Source of the DNA: Nostoc sp. FACHB-110
GTDB lineage: Bacteria; Cyanobacteriota; Cyanobacteriia; Cyanobacteriales; Nostocaceae
Reading direction: 5' to 3'
Assembly (NCBI RefSeq): GCF_014697425.1
Contig: NZ_JACJRU010000020.1
Span: 1 to 64,000 of the forward strand
Length of the DNA: 64,000 bases
A program made the translations under genes and the position numbers. This document shows positions 9,080 through 18,022 of this stretch, piece after piece (within the stretch, counting starts at the first letter, position 1; each line of letters starts with the position of its first letter). The notes below the pieces were generated by a model. That model had not been told where the DNA came from, searched no databases, and saw only the letters and a program-made list of their open reading frames with translations.

Positions 9080-10252
9080 TATTTTGCTATTCGCAATAGC
9101 TGTGCGGCAATCACAGTTAAAAATCCCAACATCGTTGACATACTTTCACCTGCTAATCGGTAGCTTTCGGCTTGGCAACCTGACTTGAGAATTTTATGAT
9201 ACTCTTCAACCCGCCAACGGTACGTATACCAACGGAGAATTTGAGTTGCTGATTGCTCCGAATCAACTAGCTCAGTAGTTAATAGCATCCACTCTACTGA
9301 TTCACAATTTTCTGGTGTGTTAATTAATTTCCTTTGCATAGACTGCGTAAATATTGAAACTACTTTGATTTTTCAAGCGGGTTGGCGGACTAATTGATAC
9401 TGGACAATACCTGACTTCTAAGGTGGCAGTTCTGGCATTACGCTTTTTGGTTTCGGCTAGTTCAACGTCTTTTACAAACTTGAGAGTAGTGGAAGTTACG
9501 TATGACCATAAATGGCCATTCTCTGCTTCAAGACTTCGGTTGTGTGCCGCCCTGACTACTACACCCGCGTTTTTAGTTTGACTGATTTGAGCGAAAACTT
9601 CTGCAATATCGCCTTCTCGGTCAAAGACATGAATTATCTTCGACGGTAATCCCCCTACTGGAATTTCTAAAGTAGAAAATTGTTTTTCTATCTTTGAGAA
9701 AGCTTCAACCCATCTATAAGATTCTTTTTCTTTAAATTCTTTATTTCTTTTAGCTTTTCGCTCTTGTTTTAGACGCTCTTCTTTAACTTCTTGGGTTTCA
9801 TTACTCGGCTGTGATGCTTTATGCTCTCTATGCCAAAGCTTCTCCCACAATAACCCCAAGGGCTGCCCCAAATCAGGTTCTAAAGCTAAACAACTATGTA
9901 AAATTAATCCATTTCCACCATTACCTATTGGGCCGTATTCTTCTCTTTTATCTAATATTTTTTTGTAATCTAAAAAAGTTGTATCTCCTACAGCTAAAAC
10001 CACAGGAGTGCCGTTTATTTCTTGGGCTGTTTGTTTAAAGTAAGGTTGAGTCAACGAGTCAAAATTGGTTTTTGGATTCGAGAAAAATTCGTAACCACCT
10101 TTGAGGTCACTAGCTGTTTTAAATATTTTTGATAAAGGCTGACCATATTTTACTGATAAAAGTTCACCTATAAATGCTGCTCTTTGGGTTAAACGCTTGT
10201 CTCCAAAGTTACACTCTTCATACAGATTATTCTCTAAGATTTTTATTTCCAC
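9079..10252 (-). pseudogene. Frameshifted Tn5-type IS4 transposase
   Basis: The first frame (10252-9320) opens MEIKILENNLYEECNFGDKR, then LAVGDTTFLDY with the first catalytic Asp and IIHVFDREGDIAEVF with the second, and ends AVYAKEIN-stop. The second frame (9339-9079) resumes with INTPENCESVEWMLLTTELV and YRWRVEEYHKILKSGC, the catalytic Glu box. Deleting one AATT from GAAATTAATTAAC near 9325 restores a single frame, KEINTPEN. So a 4-bp duplication caused the break. The 3' end is also abnormal. After GFLTVIAAQLLRIAK the gene stops beside a tandem AGCAAAAT, where relatives continue for another 40-100 residues. This copy is almost certainly inactive. Confidence 0.88.
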
Positions 10253-10366
10253 TCATTGACACACCTACCACGACAATATCTAAAATCACAAGTTAATTAT
10301 CGGGAATTGATTCGCATAAATCTTACGCGAACCACCTTCCCTTTTCCACATCCCGTGAAAAGTCAG

Positions 10367-11165
10367 GCGTATCACTCAGGTTTGTACCTCAGTTAAAATT
10401 TTTTGGGGCAATTAGAAAGCGATCGCACTTGCAAAACTATATTGTTCAACAATGCTTTATCTCGTGATTAATCGTAACCTGTTAGGAGTTTTATAACAGG
10501 TTTTTGAGCTTTGCGCTCGTTAAACAAATTACTCGTGCCGATCAAAACAGATGTAAAACCACTAAAGCTTTGCTGCATTTTGGACACTGCATTGTAAAAT
10601 TGCATATGAAGCTCTAAATTTGTTTTTATCTAGCCATTCAATGAAAGAAATTAGATACAGATTGCTCTGCCGATTATGCCATCCTACAGCACTACAAATC
10701 ATGCCAGAATTGTTAACTTTAGATGTTAGAACTGTAACGTGGAAAGAAACGTTTAGCAGCTATCTAGTAACACAAATTGTTTTAGTATTTTTAACTGTGG
10801 AATGGATAAAAATATTTGATATTTAACGCTAGAATAAATAAGCATTTCTACAAAAGCTGTTTCTTATCTACTGCAAATTTGAGCGGACTTGACAGCATAG
10901 CTAGTCTTAGTACAAAACAGTAGCGATCGCTCGATTGCAATCCAGTCGGCTACTTTAGGGGTGTTGATAAGGCTTTTCTTGGTTTCAAATACTCAAATCT
11001 TCTAATAGTCAACGGCAGGTGCTTTGTGCCATCCTCAAAGGCAGGTAAGGTCTAACGTTGCTGCTATCATCTAGTTCTTTATTCTGTTATATCTACCATA
11101 ACCAATCTCATCCCATTTAGACTTTTTAACCTGTTATATTATTAATAACAAGTTAAACTAATCTG
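10367..11165. other. Non-coding stretch between IS elements
   Basis: About 800 bp without a convincing gene. It contains a terminator-like hairpin near 10487-10515 (AACCTGTTA...TAACAGGTTTTT), two HIP1 sites, and a 68-codon plus-strand ORF at 10620-10826 that has no recognisable family or ribosome-binding site and is probably chance. A degenerate copy of the hairpin lies at about 11129-11156. Confidence 0.45.
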
Positions 11166-11436
11166 AGCTATTAAATTAGATGAGTTTAATGGAGATTATG
11201 TCAAGCTTATGCAATCTTTTTTTATAATTTATTTTGCACATCATAACTTGTTAGATTTTCAGTAATTACTAACTTTTTCTCACAGGTTAATTCACTAAAA
11301 ATCATCATTTTTGAATGCAATAATTATTTTTTTTATCAGTTTAATTAATTTAGTTTTGTAACTTTATTTGTAAACATTTTTAACTGCATTTCTCTTTGTC
11401 CTTTAGTCACATCTTTTGTTACATTTTGGCTTCTAT
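11166..11436. repeat. 271-bp AT-rich repeat, copy 2 (left half of a split IS4-derived copy)
   Basis: Nearly identical to 2819-3089. Its right boundary is exactly the first base of the Tn7-like left end. The matching right part of the same IS4-derived sequence resumes at 17021, beyond the transposon. Compared with copy 1, about 290 bp equivalent to 3090-3379 are missing at the junction. Confidence 0.85.
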
Positions 11437-11442
11437 TGTGAC

Positions 11443-11593
11443 TTAAAGGAAAAGATTGCCGAAAATTAAAGGATAAGCTTGCCGCATCAAAGCCTGAAAG
11501 CTTGATTATTACGATTTGTGCCAAGTAAGTGTTGGACTCCAGTTAAATGATAAAGTTGCCACCAGTCCAAAGAATTTAAGTCAAAGCCTGCCG
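11443..11593 (+). promoter_or_regulatory. Left-end array of four TnsB-type binding sites
   Basis: Related direct repeats lie at 11443-11461 (TTAAAGGAAAAGATTGCCG), 11466-11484 (TTAAAGGATAAGCTTGCCG), 11543-11561 (TTAAATGATAAAGTTGCCA) and 11576-11593 (TTAAGTCAAAGCCTGCCG). Two are packed at the terminus and two are internal, the layout expected for TnsB sites of a Tn7-like left end. The fourth ends 28 bp before the tnsAB start codon, so TnsAB binding could also repress its own promoter. Binding is inferred from pattern, not shown. Confidence 0.8.
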
Positions 11594-11621
11594 TGAGTCC
11601 AAGCCACTTTTTTAAGTAAAA

Positions 11622-14204
11622 ATGCTCAACGCACAAGAGTTTGAGAATTGGTGTCACCGCCTCAAAATATCAGGACAAGCGCGTTCTGTGATTGAACAAA
11701 TTCGGTCATCAGAACCTGTGCGGCGAGTCAGAAGCAATGGAATCAACGTTGTTGGCAGTTACTCCAGTATGAAAATGGGCAGAACAATTCAGTTCGAGTC
11801 CCATAAAGTGGAATTACCAGCAAGCGAAGAATATGAACAAGACAATGATGTTTTGGAATACTATGATCAACCCTACCGTCTGTGCCTAAAAGTCAAAGCC
11901 AAAAATGGCAGAACGGTAACAGTGACTCATGTTCCAGATTTTTTTGTCATGCGAAAATCGAGTGCAGGTTTTGAAGAATGGAAGTCCTCTGTTCGATTAG
12001 AAAAACTAGCAACCAAGCAACCAGAACGCTATGTTTTTTCAATAGATGTGGGATGGGTAAGTCCACCAGTAGCGGAAGTCGTTGAACAATTAGGTCTGTA
12101 TTACCGCCTCCGTACTGATAAGGAAATCAATTGGGTTAAGTACAGAAATCGTCAATTTCTCAAAGCCTACACTATCAAGACTTATCAAATAAATGTGGAA
12201 GTTGCGAACCGCATTAGAGAGCAGGTTGCCCTGACACCAGGAATAACCTACTCTGACCTGATTCAAACCTTAACGGCGACATCAGATGAGGTGAATGCCT
12301 TAATAGCTAATGGGGAAATTTATACTGACTTGAGTGTTGCTTCTTTAACTGAACCAGAGAGAGTACATTTATTTGTTGATCAAGCAGCAGCTGATGCTTA
12401 CAATCGCTGGTTATTAGAGCAAAAAATCACCGAAGAGAACTCGCTTTTTGCAGCGATTACTAACCAAACATCCACAAATTTTACATCTTCTATCCACCCA
12501 GAAGCAATAGAACGCTATTTAAAAGCCAGCCCATGTGATTTAGCACAAGCAAACCATCGCTATCAAATTATTACTCAACAAGCAGCAGGTAAACCAATAG
12601 ATAACGCTACTATATCTGAGCGTACTATTCGTTATTGGAAAGCTAAATTTATCCTGGCTCAAAAGAAATATAACTGGGGATATATTGGGCTGCTCGATAA
12701 TCATGCAAGCAAAGGTAATAGAAAACCAAAAATATCACAACAGACGCAGGACTTCATTGACAAAATTATTGCTGACCACTACGAAACGCTCAAACAAAAA
12801 GGGAGAATGGCAGTTTACGGAGTTTTGAGCCACGAATGGGAAAAAACCAAAAATCCAGAGGAACTACCAAGCTATGTGACTTTCTGCAACAGAATCAAGC
12901 AACGTTCCGGTTATGAACAAACTAAAAAACGGCTTGGTTCTCGTGCAGCTTATCAGCAATCAGCCTTCTACTGGGAATTAGACTTAACCACTCCGCCTCA
13001 TGGAGATCGGCCCTGGGAAATCGCTCACATTGACCATACACAGGTAGATGTGGAATTAGTCTGCTCCCGTACAGGGCGTAATCTAGGCAGACCTTGGGCT
13101 ACTTTGCTGATGGATGCTTACAGTAGAAGAATTTTAGCGGTCTATTTAACCTTTGACGAACCAAGCTACCGCTCAATTATGATGGTGCTGCGAATTTGTG
13201 TGCAGAGATATTCACGCCTACCTGAGACGATTGTTGTCGATGGCGGGGCTGAGTTCAGTAGCATCTATTTTGAAACACTTTTAGCTGCCTTTGGCTGCAC
13301 TAAAAAACAACGTCCGCCAGCCAAAGCTCGATTTGGGTCAGTGATTGAACGTCTTTTTGGGACAACCAATACAGAATTTTTTCATAATCTTCAAGGAAAC
13401 ACGCAAATAACCAAACAAGTTCGTTTAGTAACTAAATCAAATAATCCGAAAAAACAAGCAGTTTGGACATTAGATGAACTGTATGCTTTCTTTTGCATTT
13501 ACAGTTATGAATTTTACGATAATAAAGAACATCCAACTCTAGGTAAAAGTCCGCATCAAGCCTTCACAGAAGGAATAGAGAAAAGCGGACAAAGAAAGAT
13601 GCAAGAAATTATTTATGACGAGAACTTTAAAATATTTACTCTACCATCTACTCCTAAAGGAACAGCTAAGGTGCAACCATCCCGTGGAATCAAAATCAAT
13701 TACCTTTACTATTGGTCAATAGATGATTCGTTTATCCAACCAGAAATAGAAGGGACAGATGTCCCAGTGCGTTATGACCCCTTTGACATGGGAACAGCTT
13801 ATGCTTATGTCAAAGGGCAGTGGATTCGGTGTATCTCCCAATATTATAAATCTTTCCAGAATCGTTCAGAGCGAGAAGTTAAATTAGCCACAGTTGAATT
13901 ACGTCGCACTCGACAGAAATCTAGTAAAAGAATCAATTTAACAGCTAAGGAAAGAGCAGCTTACCTTGAAGAAGCAGAAGCAAAAGAAGCAATATTAGAA
14001 CAACGATTACATGATTTAGCAGGTATTGACGTTCGCTCGATTATTGAAGGCAGAATAACTCAGCCAACAGGTGAATACCAGAAAAGAAATAAATCACAAA
14101 AAGTTAAGAAAGTTGCTAAAAGCAATCTGAAGTCAGAAAAAAGTTTAGAACCAAAAATAGATTTTAATACAATTAATCCATATACGAATGATGAGTTATG
14201 GTAA
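11622..14204 (+). CDS. tnsAB: TnsA-TnsB fusion transposase
   Basis: The 860-residue protein joins both strand-cutting activities of Tn7. The N-terminal part (about 1-200) is a TnsA-type endonuclease with Glu59, Asp106 in HVPDFFV and Glu119-x-Lys121 in FEEWK, the E/D/ExK pattern. The rest is TnsB: HTH regions, then a retroviral-integrase-type DDE core with Asp471 (HIDHTQVD), Asp540 (VVDGGAEF) and Glu576 (SVIERLF), the last two 35 residues apart as in D-D35-E enzymes. A Mu-type C-terminal beta domain and a basic tail follow. TnsA-TnsB fusions occur in cyanobacterial Tn7-like elements, including I-B CAST. Having TnsA activity, the element should move by cut-and-paste. The start ATG lies just after the left-end site array; the stop overlaps tnsC. 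Confidence 0.93.
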   Translation: MLNAQEFENWCHRLKISGQARSVIEQIRSSEPVRRVRSNGINVVGSYSSMKMGRTIQFESHKVELPASEEYEQDNDVLEYYDQPYRLCLKVKAKNGRTVTVTHVPDFFVMRKSSAGFEEWKSSVRLEKLATKQPERYVFSIDVGWVSPPVAEVVEQLGLYYRLRTDKEINWVKYRNRQFLKAYTIKTYQINVEVANRIREQVALTPGITYSDLIQTLTATSDEVNALIANGEIYTDLSVASLTEPERVHLFVDQAAADAYNRWLLEQKITEENSLFAAITNQTSTNFTSSIHPEAIERYLKASPCDLAQANHRYQIITQQAAGKPIDNATISERTIRYWKAKFILAQKKYNWGYIGLLDNHASKGNRKPKISQQTQDFIDKIIADHYETLKQKGRMAVYGVLSHEWEKTKNPEELPSYVTFCNRIKQRSGYEQTKKRLGSRAAYQQSAFYWELDLTTPPHGDRPWEIAHIDHTQVDVELVCSRTGRNLGRPWATLLMDAYSRRILAVYLTFDEPSYRSIMMVLRICVQRYSRLPETIVVDGGAEFSSIYFETLLAAFGCTKKQRPPAKARFGSVIERLFGTTNTEFFHNLQGNTQITKQVRLVTKSNNPKKQAVWTLDELYAFFCIYSYEFYDNKEHPTLGKSPHQAFTEGIEKSGQRKMQEIIYDENFKIFTLPSTPKGTAKVQPSRGIKINYLYYWSIDDSFIQPEIEGTDVPVRYDPFDMGTAYAYVKGQWIRCISQYYKSFQNRSEREVKLATVELRRTRQKSSKRINLTAKERAAYLEEAEAKEAILEQRLHDLAGIDVRSIIEGRITQPTGEYQKRNKSQKVKKVAKSNLKSEKSLEPKIDFNTINPYTNDELW

Positions 14205-15337
14205 ATACTAATGCACGAGCATTTACGCAAGAACTCCTAAATAAATCTAGTGAAGATAAGACTTGTTATTTCAAAAGTATTACAGTTCCTCACCGCAAAC
14301 TTAAAGAAGCTTTGGACAGGCTATTAATTAATATTCTTGAACCTGCGGATACCCTAGTATTTTTAGTTTTTGGTGTAACTGGCGTGGGTAAAACTACCTT
14401 GCGACTGCGCCTAGAGAAACTCTTATTGGAACGATTTCTCCAGGAATTACAAGTAAACCCTGGTAAAATTGCTGTCGCTAGCGTTGAAGCTATTCCAGCC
14501 GAACGAGGAAATTTTAGTCATAAGGATTACTATATTCGGGCTTTAGAATCTCTCAATGAAGTTTTAATCGAATATAAGTCTAATTATAAACTCTCTTGGA
14601 CTGATAACAAAGATTTAGGATTGATTAATCAATCCAATCGTAAAGACGTACCTACTTTGCGACGAGCAATGGAAAAGGTGTTTCGGTATCGCCAGTTAAG
14701 ATGTTTCCTAGTAGATGAAGCTCAACATTTGTTAATGATGTCCGGTGGACACCAAATGCTGCATCAAATGAATTGGATTAAATCTATTGCGAATCTGACG
14801 GGAACAGTACATATCTTATTTGGAACTTATGAGCTTCTTAATTGTTCAACTCTCAATGGACAAGTAGGAAGACGTAGTGAAGATATTCATTTAACTCCTT
14901 ACCAACTTGATGAGGCTGAAGATGTTACTGAATTTATTAGAGTTATTAGAACATTGGAGAAGCATCTTCCCTTAGAAGAAGAACCTTATTTAGAAAATTA
15001 TTACGAATATCTATTTTCTGGTTCAGTCGGTTGTGTAGGAATTCTTAAAAATTGGTTGACTCGTTCATTGCGATTTGCTTATGAAGAAGATGCAGCAACA
15101 TTAACTATTAAACATTTGGAGCAAGGAGCTTTCAGCCAAGGACGAATTAACCAGATTTTTCAAGAATCAGAGCAGGGTCAATTACGCCTCAAGCAAGAGT
15201 CTAGTTATTACTTCATAGGAAATTTAACTACTTCTGTTACTCCTGATGTAGTACAGGGAGCTTCTCTTAAGAAAGGACGTGTTGGGAAACGAAAACCAAA
15301 ACGAGATCCTGTAGGGACACAAGATAATGAAAGTTGA
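14198..15337 (+). CDS. tnsC: TnsC-like AAA+ regulator
   Basis: The 379-residue AAA+ ATPase links target choice by TniQ/TnsD to the transposase. The Walker A motif is GVTGVGKTT at about residues 59-67. Walker B is FLVDEAQHLL with DEAQ at about 173-176. The sensor-1 region is HILFGTYEL. The C-terminal 50 residues are basic (KKGRVGKRKPKR), as expected for DNA contact or TnsAB interaction. The gene overlaps tnsAB by 7 nt and tniQ by 11 nt, so the three are translationally coupled. Length and motif order agree with TnsC/TniB proteins of Tn7-like elements. Nothing looks disrupted. Confidence 0.93.
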   Translation: MVNTNARAFTQELLNKSSEDKTCYFKSITVPHRKLKEALDRLLINILEPADTLVFLVFGVTGVGKTTLRLRLEKLLLERFLQELQVNPGKIAVASVEAIPAERGNFSHKDYYIRALESLNEVLIEYKSNYKLSWTDNKDLGLINQSNRKDVPTLRRAMEKVFRYRQLRCFLVDEAQHLLMMSGGHQMLHQMNWIKSIANLTGTVHILFGTYELLNCSTLNGQVGRRSEDIHLTPYQLDEAEDVTEFIRVIRTLEKHLPLEEEPYLENYYEYLFSGSVGCVGILKNWLTRSLRFAYEEDAATLTIKHLEQGAFSQGRINQIFQESEQGQLRLKQESSYYFIGNLTTSVTPDVVQGASLKKGRVGKRKPKRDPVGTQDNES

Positions 15338-16901
15338 TGTTAACCAAACTGATGAATTATGGAACTTAGAACGCCCTAAGATTCCACCGCGTAGTTCTTT
15401 ATTCCATCTTGAACCGATAGGAATCGGAACGCCTTATGTGGAGAGTATAACTAGCTATGTTGCTCGTTTAGCCGAAGCTCATAGTGTGGCTGTCGGAACT
15501 TTAATCGCTGCTGAAATTCAAAAAAAATTCTCTAAATCAGATGATATACAACAGTATTACCCTAGTTTAGTGAAAGTATATGGACAATATTATATTAAAT
15601 CTTTAAATGGAACTTCTGTAAAAGCCAAGCAATTCGTAGCCGCCTTGAATCAACTTACTCTGCGCGATGATTTGGAGTTTTTAACACTGCTGACTTGGGC
15701 AGAAGTTTTGCCATCTCAAGAGTTACTTAGACCTGATTTTGCATGGTGTCCTCAATGTTATCAAGAATGGCGTGATAGCTCAAAAGTGATTTACTCTCCT
15801 TTATTATGGGCGCTTCAATCTGTCAACATTTGTTTGGAGCATCATCGACCTTTGCAATCTATTTGTCCTCAGTGTCATCAAAAATTTGTACCTCTTTGGC
15901 AGACGACTCGTCCAGGGTTTTGCTTAAAATGTGATGCTTGGTTGGGCGAACATTATCCTTCTGTTCTACAGCATTGTCCAGATATATCTCAATCTCTTGA
16001 ATGGGATATTTGGGTTGCTAGTGCTTTAGGAGAATTGCTTTCAAAAGCTGTTTTATTTAACTCTATACCTCAAAGAGATAGTATTAATAAAGCTATCAAG
16101 CTTTATGCTAATCAATTAACCAATGGTAATATTTCAGCTTTAGGTCGTTTCTTGGGAGTCAATCGTTGTAAATTTCTTCATTGGCATCAAGGTTCCACAA
16201 TTCCTATTGTTTATGAATTGCTGAAAATCTGTTACATACTCTCTACTTCTGTTGCTGATTTTCTCCAAGCCAAGGTTAATCCCGTAACTCTTGATAAACT
16301 AGCTATTTTAGCTTCCAAGACTAGCCAACGCCGAAGAAAATCTTCTGTTACTTATAGCAGTAAACCAGACATTGAAGCTACAAGAGCAGCAATGCAACAA
16401 GCATTATTTGAAGAACCTCCCCCAACTCTTACCCAGTTAGCTTATCGTCTTGGATATAAAAGTTACAGCCCTTTAACTCATATTTCAAAATCTTTAGCCA
16501 CTGTTATTAAGAAGAGAGCTACTGATTATGCAACTTTAAAGCGTCAGCAGCATATCCGAGAGCTTTTGCAGGGCGTTATTGACAATAACATTTCTCCTCC
16601 ACCGTCCCTCAGCGAAGTAGCCAGATGTCATCATATTGGTTTAGCTACTTTCTACCTCTATTGCCCAGACCTTTGCCAAATTATTGTTGAGCGGTACAAA
16701 CATTACCATTTATTACGTCGCTTGGAAGTGATTCAACAAGGTTGTTTAGAAGTTCAACAAATTGTTCCACAACTTTATGCTCAGGGTATTAATCCTACAC
16801 TTAAAAATATTCGTCAGTTTATGGCTAAACCCTCTGCTTTATGGAAAAAGGAAGTTGTCGATGCTTTCTGGGAAGCTCGCCGTTCAGTTGAAAATGCTTA
16901 A
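15327..16901 (+). CDS. TniQ/TnsD-like target-selection protein
   Basis: The 524-residue protein opens with a TniQ domain (SLFHLEPIGIGTPYVESITSY at about 20-40 is characteristic). The zinc-finger series follows: CPQCYQEW, CLEHHRPL, CPQCHQKF and CLKCDAWLG, between about residues 140 and 205. Beyond this lies a long helical C-terminal half with HTH-like stretches (TLTQLAYRLGYKSYSPLTHISK, SLSEVARCHHIGLATFYLY). Such an extension is what TnsD proteins use to read a specific attachment sequence; short TniQ proteins of CAST systems lack it. The element probably directs itself to a fixed DNA site, although it is now found in an IS remnant. The gene ends 17 bp before the duplicated right end. Confidence 0.9.
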   Translation: MKVDVNQTDELWNLERPKIPPRSSLFHLEPIGIGTPYVESITSYVARLAEAHSVAVGTLIAAEIQKKFSKSDDIQQYYPSLVKVYGQYYIKSLNGTSVKAKQFVAALNQLTLRDDLEFLTLLTWAEVLPSQELLRPDFAWCPQCYQEWRDSSKVIYSPLLWALQSVNICLEHHRPLQSICPQCHQKFVPLWQTTRPGFCLKCDAWLGEHYPSVLQHCPDISQSLEWDIWVASALGELLSKAVLFNSIPQRDSINKAIKLYANQLTNGNISALGRFLGVNRCKFLHWHQGSTIPIVYELLKICYILSTSVADFLQAKVNPVTLDKLAILASKTSQRRRKSSVTYSSKPDIEATRAAMQQALFEEPPPTLTQLAYRLGYKSYSPLTHISKSLATVIKKRATDYATLKRQQHIRELLQGVIDNNISPPPSLSEVARCHHIGLATFYLYCPDLCQIIVERYKHYHLLRRLEVIQQGCLEVQQIVPQLYAQGINPTLKNIRQFMAKPSALWKKEVVDAFWEARRSVENA

Positions 16902-16918
16902 AGCCAGTCTGAATCAGG

Positions 16919-17020
16919 GTTCGGCAAGCTTATCCTTTAATTTCCGGCAATCTTTTCCTTTAAGTCACAGTTCGGCAAGCTTATCCTTTAATTTCCGGCA
17001 ATCTTTTCCTTTAAGTCACA
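16919..17020. repeat. Perfectly duplicated 51-bp right end of the Tn7-like transposon
   Basis: 16919-16969 and 16970-17020 are identical 51-bp units. Each carries two inverted TnsB-type sites (CGGCAAGCTTATCCTTTAA and CGGCAATCTTTTCCTTTAA) and finishes with AAGTCACA, the terminal bases. Either copy could act as the outer end. The inner unit begins 17 bp after the tniQ stop codon. Confidence 0.93.
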
Positions 17021-17280
17021 CATAGGTTAACCATAATAATCGCCATGCCACGATCGCATACGTTGCTAAGGCCCTTTCAATCCGTTCTGCTTCCTCTAAC
17101 TGCAATTCTTCAATCTGGCAGCCGCTTTTCGTTACTTCTCTTCAAATTTGATGTTAATTATCATTGCTTTTGCGGCGATCGCTCCTCGGTCTCCTTTTAG
17201 TCTCTATCGCTGTAATTATTGCTGTATCTCATTCCTGGCTTTCCGCTCTTTTGTTAAGAAAGATGCGACTAAAGCATAGG
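17021..17280. pseudogene. Remnant of the Tn5-type IS4 element, right flank of the Tn7-like transposon
   Basis: 17021-17125 matches the transposase-coding part at 3380-3490 (starting CATAGGTTAACCATAATAA). At about 17126 it jumps to sequence matching 4806-4960, including one ~114-bp repeat unit. So about 1.3 kb of the element, most of its transposase, was deleted internally. Together with 11166-11436 it forms one decayed IS4-derived copy split by the Tn7-like transposon. Confidence 0.85.
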
Positions 17281-17766
17281 AACTGAAGTTAGGTAAGCAA
17301 GCTACTGGGTATAAAACTGCTCAGAAGGTTCTCAATCGTTTCATTGCTGAACTAATCGGTTCAGTTTAGCTGTTTGGGGAATTCGCCAACGGTATCCGTA
17401 TCTCGGCTCAATACCAAATTCGTCCAAATTTAATGTTTACCATAAAACCACCTAAACAACCAAAAAAATGAGTAAGTGTCGAAATACATTTCTATTTCTC
17501 TGGTCAACGAACTCCTAAATTTGACACACGTTTTGGAAATTCTTGTTGAAGGCATCTATCATTAATTATTTTGGTTTTGTAAGAAGTATGAGTTTCTGTT
17601 AATTTAATTTTGTAATTATCTAATTTATTTTGTTGTTTAAGTAAGAGTTGGTGCTTTTCTGATGCACAATAACAAAGAATAATAGTGAGGAATGCAAATT
17701 TTATCCATGCAAACTTAGGTCGTTGAAGTATAGTTATCACCAAGGTAAAATCCTCTATAGCGTTTG
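17281..17766. other. Stretch with gene fragments, no intact gene
   Basis: A short plus-strand frame at about 17284-17370 reads LKLGKQATGYKTAQKVLNRF and ends IAELIGSV-stop; it looks like the C-terminal end of a lost gene of unknown family. A 100-codon minus-strand ORF at 17504-17806 overlaps the IS630 fragment in another frame and is probably chance. Confidence 0.4.
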
Positions 17767-17964
17767 TCAATCTGGTGAAATACAGTAACAAGAATGGGTG
17801 AACCAATTATAAATATCATTTAACGAAACTTGATTAAAAGCACTTTTAGTTGCTTTTGCTAAATCTGAATAAGTTTTAGCTCCAATAAAACGTAGTAAAT
17901 TTTCAATTTTTGACAAACAGTTTTCAATTAGTGACAAATCCGAAGAATATGAGAACTCTTCCAA
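17767..17964 (-). pseudogene. C-terminal fragment of an IS630-family transposase
   Basis: The frame gives SLIENCLSKIENLLRFIGAK, then TYSDLAKA..SAFNQVSLNDIYNWFTHSCYC. The ENxxSKxKxxLR block with the catalytic Glu and the ending NWFTHCCYC are characteristic of cyanobacterial IS630 transposases. About 65 residues remain of a protein normally more than 300 long, so only the last catalytic segment survives. It is oriented opposite to the neighbouring IS5-like fragment. Confidence 0.75.
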
Positions 17965-18022
17965 AAGTGTTTTGTGGTATGATGTGGAGTTTGGAAATTT
18001 TCGATTAAGAATTTGAAGAGCA

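Larger units (their letters stand above)
8675..10366. mobile_element. IS4-family (Tn5-type) element with a passenger reading frame
   Basis: Terminal inverted repeats begin CTGACTTTTCACGGGATGTG at 8675 and are mirrored at the right, ending at 10366; about 27 bp match, with further partial matches inwards (GGTTCGCG). CTGACT ends are typical of the IS50/Tn5 subgroup. The 1692-bp element contains a broken transposase and a second, unrelated frame next to the left end. No matching 9-bp target duplication was found (GATACCAAT left, GCGTATCAC right). Confidence 0.85.
11437..17020. mobile_element. Compact cargo-free Tn7-like transposon (tnsAB, tnsC, tniQ)
   Basis: The 5584-bp element has 5'-TGT...ACA-3' ends. 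The first 48 bp at 11437 and the complement of the last 48 bp before 17020 differ at one position. Each end carries repeated 18-19-bp sites of the TTAAAGG.AA.....TGCCG type. The three genes overlap in a single operon and fill the element. No CRISPR array, Cas gene or other cargo is present. The flanks belong to one decayed IS4-derived sequence, so the element went into, or recombined within, another mobile element. No 5-bp target duplication matches (TCTAT left, CATAG right). Coding identity is certain from motifs; activity is unknown. Confidence 0.93.

Noticed and set aside
10620..10826. 68-codon plus-strand ORF
   Set aside because: No ribosome-binding site, no family and located in IS debris; treated as chance.
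11437..17020. Tn7-like transposon as a CRISPR-associated transposon (CAST)
   Set aside because: The TnsAB-TnsC-TniQ set resembles I-B CAST components, but there is no Cas gene, no CRISPR repeat and no room for one between tniQ and the right end.
17504..17806. 100-codon minus-strand ORF
   Set aside because: It overlaps the better-supported IS630 fragment in a different frame and is hydrophobic-biased without domain signs.
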